NCBI GenBank assembly: GCA_963721405.1
Contig: CAVRJA010000005.1
Location: 62,001-126,000, forward strand
Direction: 5' to 3'
Length of the DNA stretch: 64,000 nt
Source: JAFNAG01 sp963721405
GTDB taxonomy: Bacteria > Acidobacteriota > UBA6911
How positions within the stretch are numbered: position 1 is the first letter of the stretch; each line of letters begins with the position of its first letter. Positions 1 to 8,465 of the stretch are shown here, piece by piece. Both the position numbers and the translations under genes were made by a program. The notes under the pieces were generated by a model. It was not told the origin of the DNA and did no database searches. It worked only from the letters and a program-made list of their open reading frames with translations.

Positions 1-126
1 CGAATCGATCTCTCCATCATCAACGGCAGGGTCGTGGTGGAAGACGGACGCCTGAGGACCGTCGACCTGGGCCTGCTGGTGGAAAAACACAACTGCCTGG
101 CCCGCAAGATGGTGGCGGGAGGGTAG
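1..126 (+). CDS. Amidohydrolase, C-terminal fragment (8-oxoguanine/cytosine deaminase-like)
   Basis: Only the last 41 codons are in the window, in frame from base 1 to the TAG at 124-126. The peptide has the closing beta-strand pattern of cyclic amidohydrolases (a DLSIINGRVVVEDG stretch), followed by a short helix with VEKHN. This ending is typical of the 8-oxoguanine deaminase / hydroxyatrazine hydrolase branch, which deaminates purine-like rings in the cytosol. It lies 31 bp upstream of adenine deaminase on the same strand, so a purine-salvage operon is likely. The catalytic part is outside the window, so the substrate is inference. Confidence 0.6.
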   Translation, partial: RIDLSIINGRVVVEDGRLRTVDLGLLVEKHNCLARKMVAGG

Positions 127-157
127 AAGGCGCAGCATTCGATCAGGAGGATGCATA

Positions 158-1864
158 ATGGAACTTGCCCAAGTCATCAGGCTGGCGCGCGGGGCCGAGC
201 CCGCCGAGATTCTGCTTGCCGATGCCCGAATTGTGAATGTCTACACCGGAGAAATATACCCGGCAGACATCGCATTGGCCGACGGCCGAATCGCGGGGAT
301 CGGCACGGGCTACACCGCCCGTCAAGTGGTAGATTTGGGCGGGCGCTTTGTCTGCCCTGGCTTTATCGATGCGCACGTGCACATCGAAAGCAGCATGGTG
401 CCGCCGCACGAATTCGCCCGCGCCGTAGTCGCGCGCGGCACGACGACCGTCATCATCGATCCGCACGAGATTGCCAACGTGCTCGGCCTCGAGGGCATTC
501 GCTACATGTTTGACGCGGCCAAGTACAATCCCCTCTCCGTGTTTGTCATGATGCCTTCCTGCGTGCCGGCGACCGACATGGAAACCGCGGGCGCATACCT
601 GCGGTGGTATGACATCTCGCACTATTTGAGTGACCGGTGGGTGTTGGGCCTGGGCGAGATGATGAACTTTCCCGGGGTCGTGTTCGGCGATGAGGAAGTG
701 CTCAACAAGTTGAGGGGATTTGAGGATGGAATCCGTGACGGGCACGCGCCGGGACTGACGGGCCGCGACCTGGTGGCGTATGTCGCGGCGGGCATCGGGT
801 CCGACCATGAATCTACCACCGTCGAGGAGATGCGCGAGAAACTGCGCCTGGGGATGGTAGTGTTCCTCCGCGAGGCGACCAACGCCCGGAATCTCCTGAC
901 GCTGATTCCCGGGCTCACCGTAGCCAACGGCCCGCGCGTATGTTTCTGCACGGACGACCGCCAGCCTGCCGACCTTCTCCATGAAGGGCATATTGATTTT
1001 CTGCTTCGCAAGACGATCGCAGAAGGCGTCCCGCCGCACATGGCCATCGCGATGGCGACGCTGAATACCGCCAACTACTTCCGCCTGTTCGACCGTGGCG
1101 CCATTGCGCCGGGCAAGCGCGCCGACCTCGTCGTGTTTTCCGACCTCCGGGACATCCGGGCGGAGATGGTTTTCCGCAGCGGTCGGCTGGTGGCACAGGA
1201 CGGCAAAGTCATACCCTGGGAACGTCCACTGAAACCTGCCGTCCTGCGCTCCTCCATGAACGTCAACTGGGAGCATGTGAACATGCGCATCCCGGCGCAA
1301 GGGCGGCGCGGGCGCATTATCGGCGTGATCCCCGACCAGTTGACGACCGAGCATCTCATCGAGGACCTGCGCATCGATGCCGGCGAGGTCGTGTCCGAGC
1401 CGGGCCGGGACGTGCTGAAGATCGCCGTCATCGAACGGCACCTGGCCACGGGCAACTATGCCTTGGGGCTGGTCAAGGGCATCGGACTGCGGCGCGGGGC
1501 GATCGCTTCCACGATCGCGCACGACAGCCACAACATCGTGGTCGTCGGTGCGGACGACAGTTCCATGTGGAACGCCGCCCGGATGGTCGCCGACATGCGC
1601 GGGGGCATGGTCGCCATGGATGGGGATCGCGTGGCGGCGAAACTCCCTCTGCCCATAGCCGGGCTGATGAGCGATCAGCCCATTGAAGCCGTGCGCGACC
1701 AGATTGAGGACCTCATCTGCGCCGCCCACCAACTGGGCGCCGCTCTGCGCGATCCGTTCACGGCCATGTCATTTCTGGCATTGCCCGTCATCCCGGCCCT
1801 CAAAATCACCGACAAGGGGCTGGTGGACGTTAGCCGGTTCCAGATTGTGCCGCTATTTGCATGA
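158..1864 (+). CDS. ade: Adenine deaminase
   Basis: A 568-residue cytosolic metal-dependent hydrolase that converts adenine to hypoxanthine and ammonia in purine salvage. The length is normal for bacterial Ade. The first metal-binding motif FIDAHVHIESS is at about residues 69-79, followed by DPHEIANVLG (101-110), GLGEMMNFPGV (164-174), GIGSDHEST (212-220) and FCTDD (263-267), all in family order. The C-terminal Ade-specific domain carries the IAHDSHN motif. The ATG at 158 has an AGGAGG-type ribosome binding site about 7 bases upstream. It follows an amidohydrolase tail on the same strand and converges with the aldolase/dehydrogenase gene 16 bp downstream. Confidence 0.95.
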   Translation: MELAQVIRLARGAEPAEILLADARIVNVYTGEIYPADIALADGRIAGIGTGYTARQVVDLGGRFVCPGFIDAHVHIESSMVPPHEFARAVVARGTTTVIIDPHEIANVLGLEGIRYMFDAAKYNPLSVFVMMPSCVPATDMETAGAYLRWYDISHYLSDRWVLGLGEMMNFPGVVFGDEEVLNKLRGFEDGIRDGHAPGLTGRDLVAYVAAGIGSDHESTTVEEMREKLRLGMVVFLREATNARNLLTLIPGLTVANGPRVCFCTDDRQPADLLHEGHIDFLLRKTIAEGVPPHMAIAMATLNTANYFRLFDRGAIAPGKRADLVVFSDLRDIRAEMVFRSGRLVAQDGKVIPWERPLKPAVLRSSMNVNWEHVNMRIPAQGRRGRIIGVIPDQLTTEHLIEDLRIDAGEVVSEPGRDVLKIAVIERHLATGNYALGLVKGIGLRRGAIASTIAHDSHNIVVVGADDSSMWNAARMVADMRGGMVAMDGDRVAAKLPLPIAGLMSDQPIEAVRDQIEDLICAAHQLGAALRDPFTAMSFLALPVIPALKITDKGLVDVSRFQIVPLFA

Positions 1865-1880
1865 AGACAGCGCTGCGCGG

Positions 1881-3989
1881 CTATCTCGGTGTGGCGTCGG
1901 GAAGACCGCCGTCAACCGGGATAGTTATGCCCGTGGACGGCGTCTGTCGCGTGGCGAAAAAAAGAACGGCGTTGGCGACATGCCGGGCGGTGATGCGGGC
2001 CTTGAGGATATTGCGCGTGCGGTAGTGTTCCTCCAGTTGTTCGGCAGTCAAGCCCTTCGACCTCATCCGGTCCGGCCCGACCTCCGCCCACAGTCCCGAC
2101 TTGCGCGACCCGCTGGAGAAAACGGCGTCGGGGGCGACCATGTTGACGCGCACGCCGATGCCGCCGAACTCCAGGCTGGCGATGCGCGCGAGCTGATGGG
2201 CCGCGCACTTGGTGGCGCTGTAGGCGCCGAACATGGCGCCCGGCGCAAAGACATTCTTGGTCGAGATCAGCACGATGTCTCCGCCTGTACCCTGGCTGCG
2301 GAAGTGACGCCCGGCCGCGCTCAGAACGAGCAGGGTCCCTTCGGTGTTGACCCGCTCCAGCCGGCGGAAGGCTTCGAGGTTCATCTCTTCCAGCGAGGCA
2401 ACCAGCGCCACACCCGCGTTGATCACCACGAGATCGACGCCGCCCCAGGAAGCTGCGATCGCCGTGAACGCCTGTTCCACGGAGCCCGGCTCGGTGACAT
2501 CCATCGGCGCGCCGATGATGCGGGAGCCGAAGGTTGCCCCCAGTTCGCGGGCGAGCGAGTCGAGATTCGCGCCCGGCAGGTCGGTCGCCGCCACATGGCA
2601 GCCCTGCTCGAGGAGCGCCCGGCAGATGCCGGACCCGATAGCGCCCGCTGCGCCGGTGACCAGGGCCACGTGGCGGGTCAAGGGCAGTTCCTTGTCGGCG
2701 TTCAGCTTTGCATGCTGCAGGCTCCGGTATTCCATGTCGAAGAGATCGACTTCGGCGATGCCCAGGTAGTCCCCCATCCCGGCGATCTGGGCTTTGACTC
2801 CCAGGGTGTGGGCGGCGATATCGCGCACGACGCCGGCGGCGTGCGCGTTCTTGCCGGAACAGATCGCACCCAATCCGGGCATCAGGATGATCCGGGGAAG
2901 GGAATCGAGCCGGCTGACCCCCTCGGGGATCCGATGGCTGAACCGTTCGACATAGGCGTCGTAAGCCGCAGAATACTCGCGGATCGCCGCAGTGATCCGC
3001 TCCTTCAATTTGGGTATGTCTGCGTAGTCGAGCCGGTCGATCCACAGCGGCTGTGACTTGGTGCGGATCAGGTGGTCTCCGGTGATCGGCGGCGACAGTG
3101 CGAGCTCACGCCCGCGGTCGGAATCGACGAAGTCGACAACCTCCCGCGTAATCAGCGGCTGGAGGATCGTGCGGGCATACGGACGGTCCGGGTCCCCAGT
3201 CGGCAGGGCGAGCAGCCCGCGGACTGCCGGGGCAATCTGGACGTATCGTCTTTCGGCGACTTCGAGCGGCGTCGAGGTTTGCACGACCAGCGGGTGCCGC
3301 ATGTGCCGGGAAATATACTCCTCTGTTTTCGTGATTAACGCGATCGTGGCCTCGTAGGACTCGCGGGCCGTGTCTCCCCAGCTCAACAGCCCATGGCGCA
3401 TCCAGACCATGGCTTTGCTCGAGGGGGCCTGGGCAAAGGCGGCGGCGGCGGCCTGGGCGAGCTTGAAGCCCGGGGTGATGTAGTCGAGAATCAGGACCTC
3501 GGGCCCCAGGGCTTCGGCAACGACCTTCTCGCCGTTCAACTGGTTGGTCAGCGCGAGGATGGCGTCGGCGTGCGTGTGGTCGATAAACTTTTTCGGAATG
3601 AAGGCGTGAACCAGGGTCTCGATCGAAGGGGCGAACGCGCGGGAATTGCAGAGGTGCGTCTGGAATTCGTTGCGCATGTCTTCGTCGGAAAGGTCCGACA
3701 GGGCGCGGAGCCGCTTCAGGTATTCGAGGTCGAGCGCCGTGTAACCTTCAGGATCCATCGCGGCCATGTTGAAGCCCGAGGCTTTCACGTAAATGATCGG
3801 AACGCTCTCTCCCAGGATATTGGTGCGTGAGGTCTTCACCGAGCTGTTTCCGCCGCCGTGGAGGACCAGCCGGTCCTCCGCCCCGATCAGGACCCCGAGG
3901 TAAGTGCGGAGGGCCAGATCTGCTCCCCAACGGGGGCCGTATTGCTCAATGTACTCGGCCGCCTTCGCGTCCGACCATTTGCTTTCCAT
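1881..3989 (-). CDS. Bifunctional aldolase / short-chain dehydrogenase (rhamnulose-1-phosphate aldolase-lactaldehyde dehydrogenase type)
   Basis: A 702-residue two-domain enzyme. The N-terminal part (about 1-400) is a class II aldolase/adducin fold with HAFIPKKFIDHTHADAI carrying zinc-type histidines. The C-terminal part (about 438-702) is a Rossmann short-chain dehydrogenase with TGAAGAIGSG, the NAG motif and the YSATK active-site pair. Fusions of this kind cleave rhamnulose-1-phosphate and process the lactaldehyde released, or act on related deoxy sugars. No rhamnose isomerase, kinase or transporter is in the window, so the exact sugar is uncertain. An LsrF-like aldolase lies 98 bp upstream on the same strand and is probably co-transcribed. 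Confidence 0.85.
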   Translation of the reverse strand: MESKWSDAKAAEYIEQYGPRWGADLALRTYLGVLIGAEDRLVLHGGGNSSVKTSRTNILGESVPIIYVKASGFNMAAMDPEGYTALDLEYLKRLRALSDLSDEDMRNEFQTHLCNSRAFAPSIETLVHAFIPKKFIDHTHADAILALTNQLNGEKVVAEALGPEVLILDYITPGFKLAQAAAAAFAQAPSSKAMVWMRHGLLSWGDTARESYEATIALITKTEEYISRHMRHPLVVQTSTPLEVAERRYVQIAPAVRGLLALPTGDPDRPYARTILQPLITREVVDFVDSDRGRELALSPPITGDHLIRTKSQPLWIDRLDYADIPKLKERITAAIREYSAAYDAYVERFSHRIPEGVSRLDSLPRIILMPGLGAICSGKNAHAAGVVRDIAAHTLGVKAQIAGMGDYLGIAEVDLFDMEYRSLQHAKLNADKELPLTRHVALVTGAAGAIGSGICRALLEQGCHVAATDLPGANLDSLARELGATFGSRIIGAPMDVTEPGSVEQAFTAIAASWGGVDLVVINAGVALVASLEEMNLEAFRRLERVNTEGTLLVLSAAGRHFRSQGTGGDIVLISTKNVFAPGAMFGAYSATKCAAHQLARIASLEFGGIGVRVNMVAPDAVFSSGSRKSGLWAEVGPDRMRSKGLTAEQLEEHYRTRNILKARITARHVANAVLFFATRQTPSTGITIPVDGGLPDATPR

Positions 3990-4087
3990 GAAAACTCTCG
4001 ATACCGTATTCGCTTTCGGACCGGAATCACAAGCCCAGGATCGTCACATACGCCGCCGCCTGTCGGAGTGTTACCCGAATCCGAGCC

Positions 4088-4987
4088 TCAGCGGCGCGCC
4101 CCGGCTCCTGCTTCCTCCTTCAGAGTCTGGTAGAGTTCGTACGCCTGCTCGGGCTTCATGCGCTCGTGGACCACCGCACGCACCGCCTGGATCATGGCTG
4201 CCGGGGCCTCCGACTGGAAGATATTCCGTCCCATGTCGACGCCGGCGGCGCCGGCGTTGATCGCGTTGTACGCCATCTGGAGCGCATCCAGCTCGGGGAG
4301 CTTCTTGCCGCCCGCCATGACCACGGGAACCGGGCAGGAAGCCGTCACGGTTTCAAAATCCTCGGCGACGTAATAAGTCTTTACGAAGTGAGCTCCCAGT
4401 TCGGCAATAATCCGGCAGGCCAGGCGCAAGTAGCGCGCGTCCCGAGTCAACTGCTTGCCGACCGCCGTCACCCCCAGCACGGGTATGCCGTGCCTGTTGC
4501 CCATATCCACCATGCGGGTCAGGTTGTGGACCGTCTGGGTTTCGTATTCCCCGCCGATGTAAACCTGTACGGCCACGGAGGCGACATTGAGACGGCCGGC
4601 ATCCTCGATATCGACGGCGAGTTCCTCGTTCGAAAGTTCTTTGAGGATGCTGGCGCCGCCGGTGGCCCTCAGCACGACTCCATTCCCATACGAAGATGGG
4701 ATGCTGGAGCGCAGCATGCCCCTCGTGATCATGAGGGCGTCTGTGAACGGCAGCAGCGGGACAATGTTGACGTCGACCCGTTCCAGACCGGTCGTCGGCC
4801 CCTGGAAATAGCCGTGATCGATGGCCAGCATGACGGTCCGCCCCGAGACCGGGCTGAACACCCGGGCGAGCCGGTTCTGCATGCCCCAGTCGAGTGATTT
4901 CGAGCCTTTCAGATAAAAGGCTTCGCTGCGGGCTGGAATATCGAGATAAAAGTCCTTGTTGGCAACGAGGCCGTCCATGTCAGCCAT
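4088..4987 (-). CDS. LsrF/FbaB-type class I aldolase (3-hydroxy-5-phosphonooxypentane-2,4-dione thiolase-like)
   Basis: A 299-residue TIM-barrel protein closely resembling LsrF. Visible features are MLAIDHGYFQGPTTGLE (about 52-68), the barrel strand HFVKTYY, whose Lys is the expected Schiff-base residue, then PVVMAGGKK and GAAGVDMGRNIFQ for phosphate binding. LsrF performs the last known step of phospho-AI-2 breakdown, giving DHAP and acetyl-CoA. No other lsr gene (kinase, isomerase, transporter, repressor) is present, so quorum-signal degradation is not supported here. Pairing with the downstream aldolase/dehydrogenase suggests sugar-phosphate catabolism instead (inference). Confidence 0.8.
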   Translation of the reverse strand: MADMDGLVANKDFYLDIPARSEAFYLKGSKSLDWGMQNRLARVFSPVSGRTVMLAIDHGYFQGPTTGLERVDVNIVPLLPFTDALMITRGMLRSSIPSSYGNGVVLRATGGASILKELSNEELAVDIEDAGRLNVASVAVQVYIGGEYETQTVHNLTRMVDMGNRHGIPVLGVTAVGKQLTRDARYLRLACRIIAELGAHFVKTYYVAEDFETVTASCPVPVVMAGGKKLPELDALQMAYNAINAGAAGVDMGRNIFQSEAPAAMIQAVRAVVHERMKPEQAYELYQTLKEEAGAGARR

Positions 4988-5199
4988 CTTCCTCAGTCCT
5001 TTCGATGAAAGCGAAGTCTTCAGGGCATGAATCCGTCAATTCCGCCGGCGGCTACCCTGACGGTTCTTCTCAAAGATAAATTCTTCCTGACTCCGATTCA
5101 ATGGTTTTTGCCTCGATCGCGCCCCCGGAATCCGGGACGTCAATGGCAAAATAAGGCTGCACGTTCCCGGTTGGCGATCGGGTAAGGAGGGTGATGTCA

Positions 5200-5835
5200 T
5201 CAGCCTCGAAGCAACTGGTCGCGTTCTGTTTCGAGCATGCTGATGTGCTCCTCCTCTTCCGCCGCGAGTTCCCGGTAGATTTCCTTCTGGGGGCCGGGCA
5301 GGGAGGAATCGCTCTGCCACTTGAAATGGTCGCGTGTCCGTTTTTCCATGGCGATCGCCTGATCGTAGACAGCGAGGATGTGGCCCCCGGCGTCCTGAAA
5401 ATCGATGTCCCGGAAAATCCACTGCGAAAGCAGCTCCTCCGCCCGTTCAGGCAGCTGGCGGATCTGCGGATCAAGGTGGATGTGATATTTTTGCTCGAGC
5501 TCCGCCAGGTGATCTTCTTCCATGTGGTACAGCTGCTCCAGGACGGCGCGTAGGTCGTCGCTGGAGGTCCGCTGCCTCGCGATCCGGTAAAACTGGTACA
5601 TGTCCAGTTCGTACTGGACCGCTTCATTGACGATGGCCACCTGGTCCGGGCTGGCGCCGCTGTAGTCCTGGACACGCTCGTTCTCGCCGCCGCAGAGAAA
5701 ACAGCGGCCGTAAGGCACGACAAATCCCGTCGAGAGCTTGCCGCAAGCCTTGCATTTCCATGTGTACTTCACGTCCGCGCAGCAGACGCTGTCGTCTTCT
5801 ATGACCTGGTGGCACTTCGGACAAGTGGAAGCCAT
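5200..5835 (-). CDS. Rubrerythrin-like diiron protein with N-terminal zinc ribbons
   Basis: About 211 residues. The first 60 contain CPKCHQ, CKACGK and CFLCGG pairs that look like rubredoxin/zinc-ribbon knuckles. The remainder is a ferritin-like four-helix bundle with diiron motifs: NEAVQYELDMYQFY, MEEDHL (ExxH), YDQAIAMEKR and EEEEHISMLE (ExxH). Such proteins reduce hydrogen peroxide in anaerobes. An ATG at 5841 abuts the GGAGGG at 5842-5847, so the in-frame ATG at 5835, six bases further on, is the better start. It lies 26 bp downstream of the NfnAB-like gene on the same strand, suggesting that flavoprotein or its ferredoxin may supply electrons. Confidence 0.8.
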   Translation of the reverse strand: MASTCPKCHQVIEDDSVCCADVKYTWKCKACGKLSTGFVVPYGRCFLCGGENERVQDYSGASPDQVAIVNEAVQYELDMYQFYRIARQRTSSDDLRAVLEQLYHMEEDHLAELEQKYHIHLDPQIRQLPERAEELLSQWIFRDIDFQDAGGHILAVYDQAIAMEKRTRDHFKWQSDSSLPGPQKEIYRELAAEEEEHISMLETERDQLLRG

Positions 5836-5861
5836 TACCATCCCTCCATGAAATGCTCCGG

Positions 5862-8261
5862 CTATTCTTCCACTTTCGTGGACAGGGCCATCGCCGAATG
5901 CGGTTGCAGTCCCATGTACTTGAGCATCCCGTGCGCCGCGCGCCGGCCGGCTCCCATAGCCAGGATGACCGTGGCGGCCCCGGTAACGATGTCGCCTCCG
6001 GCAAAAAGTCCGGGCACCGAGCTCATGCCGGTCTCCTCTCCGACCTCGATATAGCCCCAGCGATTGACCTTCAGGCCAGGCGTGCTCTGGGCGATGATCG
6101 GATTTGCCGTCGTGCCGAGCGCGCAGACGACCATGTCGACGTCGAGGGTGTACTCGCTGCCGGCTTTCGGCACCGGACGCCGCCGTCCCGATTCATCCGG
6201 TTCCCCGAGTTCCATCTCGATGACTTCCATGCCGGTCGCCCACCCGGCTTCGTTTCCGAGAATCCGCACCGGATTGGTGAGCCACCTGCAGATCACCCCC
6301 TCTTCGATGGCGTGATGCAGTTCTTCAGCCCTCGCCGGGGACTCTTTGATGCTGCGCCGGTAGACCAGGTAGACTTTCTCGGCGCCCATGCGCAGCGAGA
6401 CGCGCAACGCGTCCATGGCCGTGTTGCCCGCGCCGATGACGGCCACACGTTTTCCCATGCCCACGGGAGTGTCGTAGAGCGGCTGGCGGAATCCCTGCAT
6501 CAGGTTGATGCGCGTCAACAGCTCGTTGGCAGAAACGACCCCATTGTAGGATTCGCCGGGGATGCCCATGAACTTGGGGCTGCCGGCGCCCGTGCCGACG
6601 AAGACCGTGTTGAATCCCATTTCACCGAAGAGTTGAGGGATTGTAAACAACTTGCCGATGATCCGGTCGGTCTCGAACTTCACTCCCAGCCGCGCCAGAG
6701 CCTCGATCTCGATGTCGATGGTGTCGTTGGGGAGGCGGAATTCGGGGATGCCGTACTTGAGCACGCCACCGGCGACGTGCAAAGCCTCATACACGGTGAC
6801 TTCGACACCGGCCTTGACCAGGTCTCCGGCGCAGGCCAGGCCGGCGGGTCCGGAGCCGACGATGGCGGCCTTCTTGCCCGTGGGTTTTACTTCCGGGGGC
6901 CTGTCCCAACCCCTGCCAACGGCGTAATCGGCCACGAAGCGCTCCAGGCGGCCGATTGCCACGGGCTCGAGTTTGTTGCCCACGACGCAAGTGGCCTCAC
7001 ACTGCACTTCCTGGGGGCAAACCCTGCCGCAGACGGCGGGCAAGGCGTTGGCGTCTTTGAGGATCTGATATGACAGGCGCAGGTCCCGATTGGCCAGCGC
7101 GGTGATGAAGCCCGGGATGTCGATCGTCACCGGGCAACCCGGGACGCACTTGGGCTTCTTGCACTGCAGGCAGCGGTCCGCCTCGAGAAATGCCATCGAC
7201 GGCGAATAGCCCAGGGCGACTTCATCGAAGTTGGTCACTCGCTGCGCTGCCGGCTGCTCGGGCATGGCAGTGCGCGTGGGCGCGATCGTTCGAATGCTCT
7301 TTATCTTACGGGGTTCACCCGCCCCGGTCGGTGCCTCGGAGGCCGTTGCTGCGGGAAGTTCCTCGGACAGCGGCCGTCGGCGTGCAGAAACGATAGCGGG
7401 GTTGATCCCTCCCTGGCCGAAGCTGGCGAGTTTCTCGGCCTCGGCCCGATAACGGCTCAGACACTCCTTCTCCTCGCACTCGAACCGTTTCTGGCGGAGC
7501 ATGAGTTCGTCAAAATTGACCCCGTGGCCGTCGAAATCGGGGCCGTCGACGCAGGCAAACCGAACCTTGCCGCCGACCGTGACACGGCACGACCCGCACA
7601 TGCCGGTGCCGTCGACCATGATCGAATTGAGGCTGACCATGGTTCGGATGCCGTAGGGGCGGGTCAGTTCGGCGCAAGCCTTCATCATCGGCAGGGGGCC
7701 GATGGCGATGACCTCTTCGATGTCGCTCTGCTCCCGGAGGACCTGGTCCAGCACCACGGTGACAAAGCCCTTGGTTCCGAACGTGCCGTCGTCGGTGGCG
7801 ACGCGAAACTCGTCTGAAAATCTCGCGAAAGGACCATCCCAAAACATGAGGCTTTTGCTGCGAAACCCGATGATGGAAATCGTGTAGGAGCCGAGTTCCT
7901 TGAGCCTGCGCAATTGAGGGAAGACCGGAGCCACGCCGAGGCCGCCTCCGACCAGCACGGCTTTCCTGCGCTTTTCGAGATGGGACGCGACGCCCAGTGG
8001 GCCGATGAAGTCGAGGATCGATTCTCCTGCCGGGATCGACATCATCTGGTACGTGGTCTTGCCGACTGCCTGAACGACGATCGTCACCGTCCCGCGTTCG
8101 CGGTCGAAGTCAGCGACCGTCAAGGGGATGCGCTCCCCGGTCTCATCGATCCGCACCATTACGAAATGTCCCGGCTGACACGACCGCGCCACGTCGGGAG
8201 CCATGACTTCCCACAGGAATGTAACAGGGCCGAATTGTTCGCGCCTCACGATTTGATACAT
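5862..8261 (-). CDS. Fused NfnA-NfnB-type ferredoxin:NADP oxidoreductase (sulfide dehydrogenase/glutamate synthase small-subunit fusion)
   Basis: A 799-residue fusion. The N-terminal ~280 residues form a ferredoxin-reductase-like FAD/NAD domain ending in a [2Fe-2S] motif (CGSCRVTVGGKVRFACVDGP), as in NfnA or DHOD electron-transfer subunits. The rest is a glutamate synthase small-subunit-like domain with CLQCKKPKCVPGC for [4Fe-4S], the FAD motif GSGPAGLACAG and the NAD(P) motif VIGAGNTAMDALR, as in NfnB. NfnAB couples ferredoxin, NADH and NADPH by electron bifurcation. The ATG at 8261 fits the conserved MYQIVRREQF start and has GGAG upstream; an earlier ATG at 8402 adds an unrelated leader. 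No glutamate synthase large subunit is nearby. Confidence 0.88.
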   Translation of the reverse strand: MYQIVRREQFGPVTFLWEVMAPDVARSCQPGHFVMVRIDETGERIPLTVADFDRERGTVTIVVQAVGKTTYQMMSIPAGESILDFIGPLGVASHLEKRRKAVLVGGGLGVAPVFPQLRRLKELGSYTISIIGFRSKSLMFWDGPFARFSDEFRVATDDGTFGTKGFVTVVLDQVLREQSDIEEVIAIGPLPMMKACAELTRPYGIRTMVSLNSIMVDGTGMCGSCRVTVGGKVRFACVDGPDFDGHGVNFDELMLRQKRFECEEKECLSRYRAEAEKLASFGQGGINPAIVSARRRPLSEELPAATASEAPTGAGEPRKIKSIRTIAPTRTAMPEQPAAQRVTNFDEVALGYSPSMAFLEADRCLQCKKPKCVPGCPVTIDIPGFITALANRDLRLSYQILKDANALPAVCGRVCPQEVQCEATCVVGNKLEPVAIGRLERFVADYAVGRGWDRPPEVKPTGKKAAIVGSGPAGLACAGDLVKAGVEVTVYEALHVAGGVLKYGIPEFRLPNDTIDIEIEALARLGVKFETDRIIGKLFTIPQLFGEMGFNTVFVGTGAGSPKFMGIPGESYNGVVSANELLTRINLMQGFRQPLYDTPVGMGKRVAVIGAGNTAMDALRVSLRMGAEKVYLVYRRSIKESPARAEELHHAIEEGVICRWLTNPVRILGNEAGWATGMEVIEMELGEPDESGRRRPVPKAGSEYTLDVDMVVCALGTTANPIIAQSTPGLKVNRWGYIEVGEETGMSSVPGLFAGGDIVTGAATVILAMGAGRRAAHGMLKYMGLQPHSAMALSTKVEE

Positions 8262-8465
8262 ACATCTACTCCGATCACCTTCCGGATTTGAATAGGATGC
8301 GGAAGTATACCAAATCCTGCGCCAAAAAGTGCAGGCCGATCGCGTGCCTTTCACATTTTTTGTGGTTGGCAGCCCGGGTTCCGAAATAGATTGAATCGGC
8401 AAATTAAACGCGCTAGGCTCAAACGGCTAATTCCCATGGATCCGTTTTTAGAGGAGATGGTCGAG
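8262..8465. promoter_or_regulatory. Divergent intergenic region between the NfnAB fusion and M16 peptidase genes
   Basis: A 204 bp spacer between two divergently transcribed genes must hold both promoters. It contains an AT-richer patch near 8345-8415. I could not fix individual -35/-10 boxes with confidence. A GAGGAG ribosome binding site at 8451-8456 serves the rightward gene. Confidence 0.4.

Noticed and set aside
143..1732. Long open frame (529 codons) opposite adenine deaminase
   Set aside because: It is antisense to a well-supported gene; the protein is His/Arg/Asp-rich without motifs, a common artefact of GC-rich codon use.
4088..4987. AI-2 quorum-signal degradation operon
   Set aside because: Only the LsrF-like gene is present; lsrK, lsrG, lsrR and the transporter are absent.
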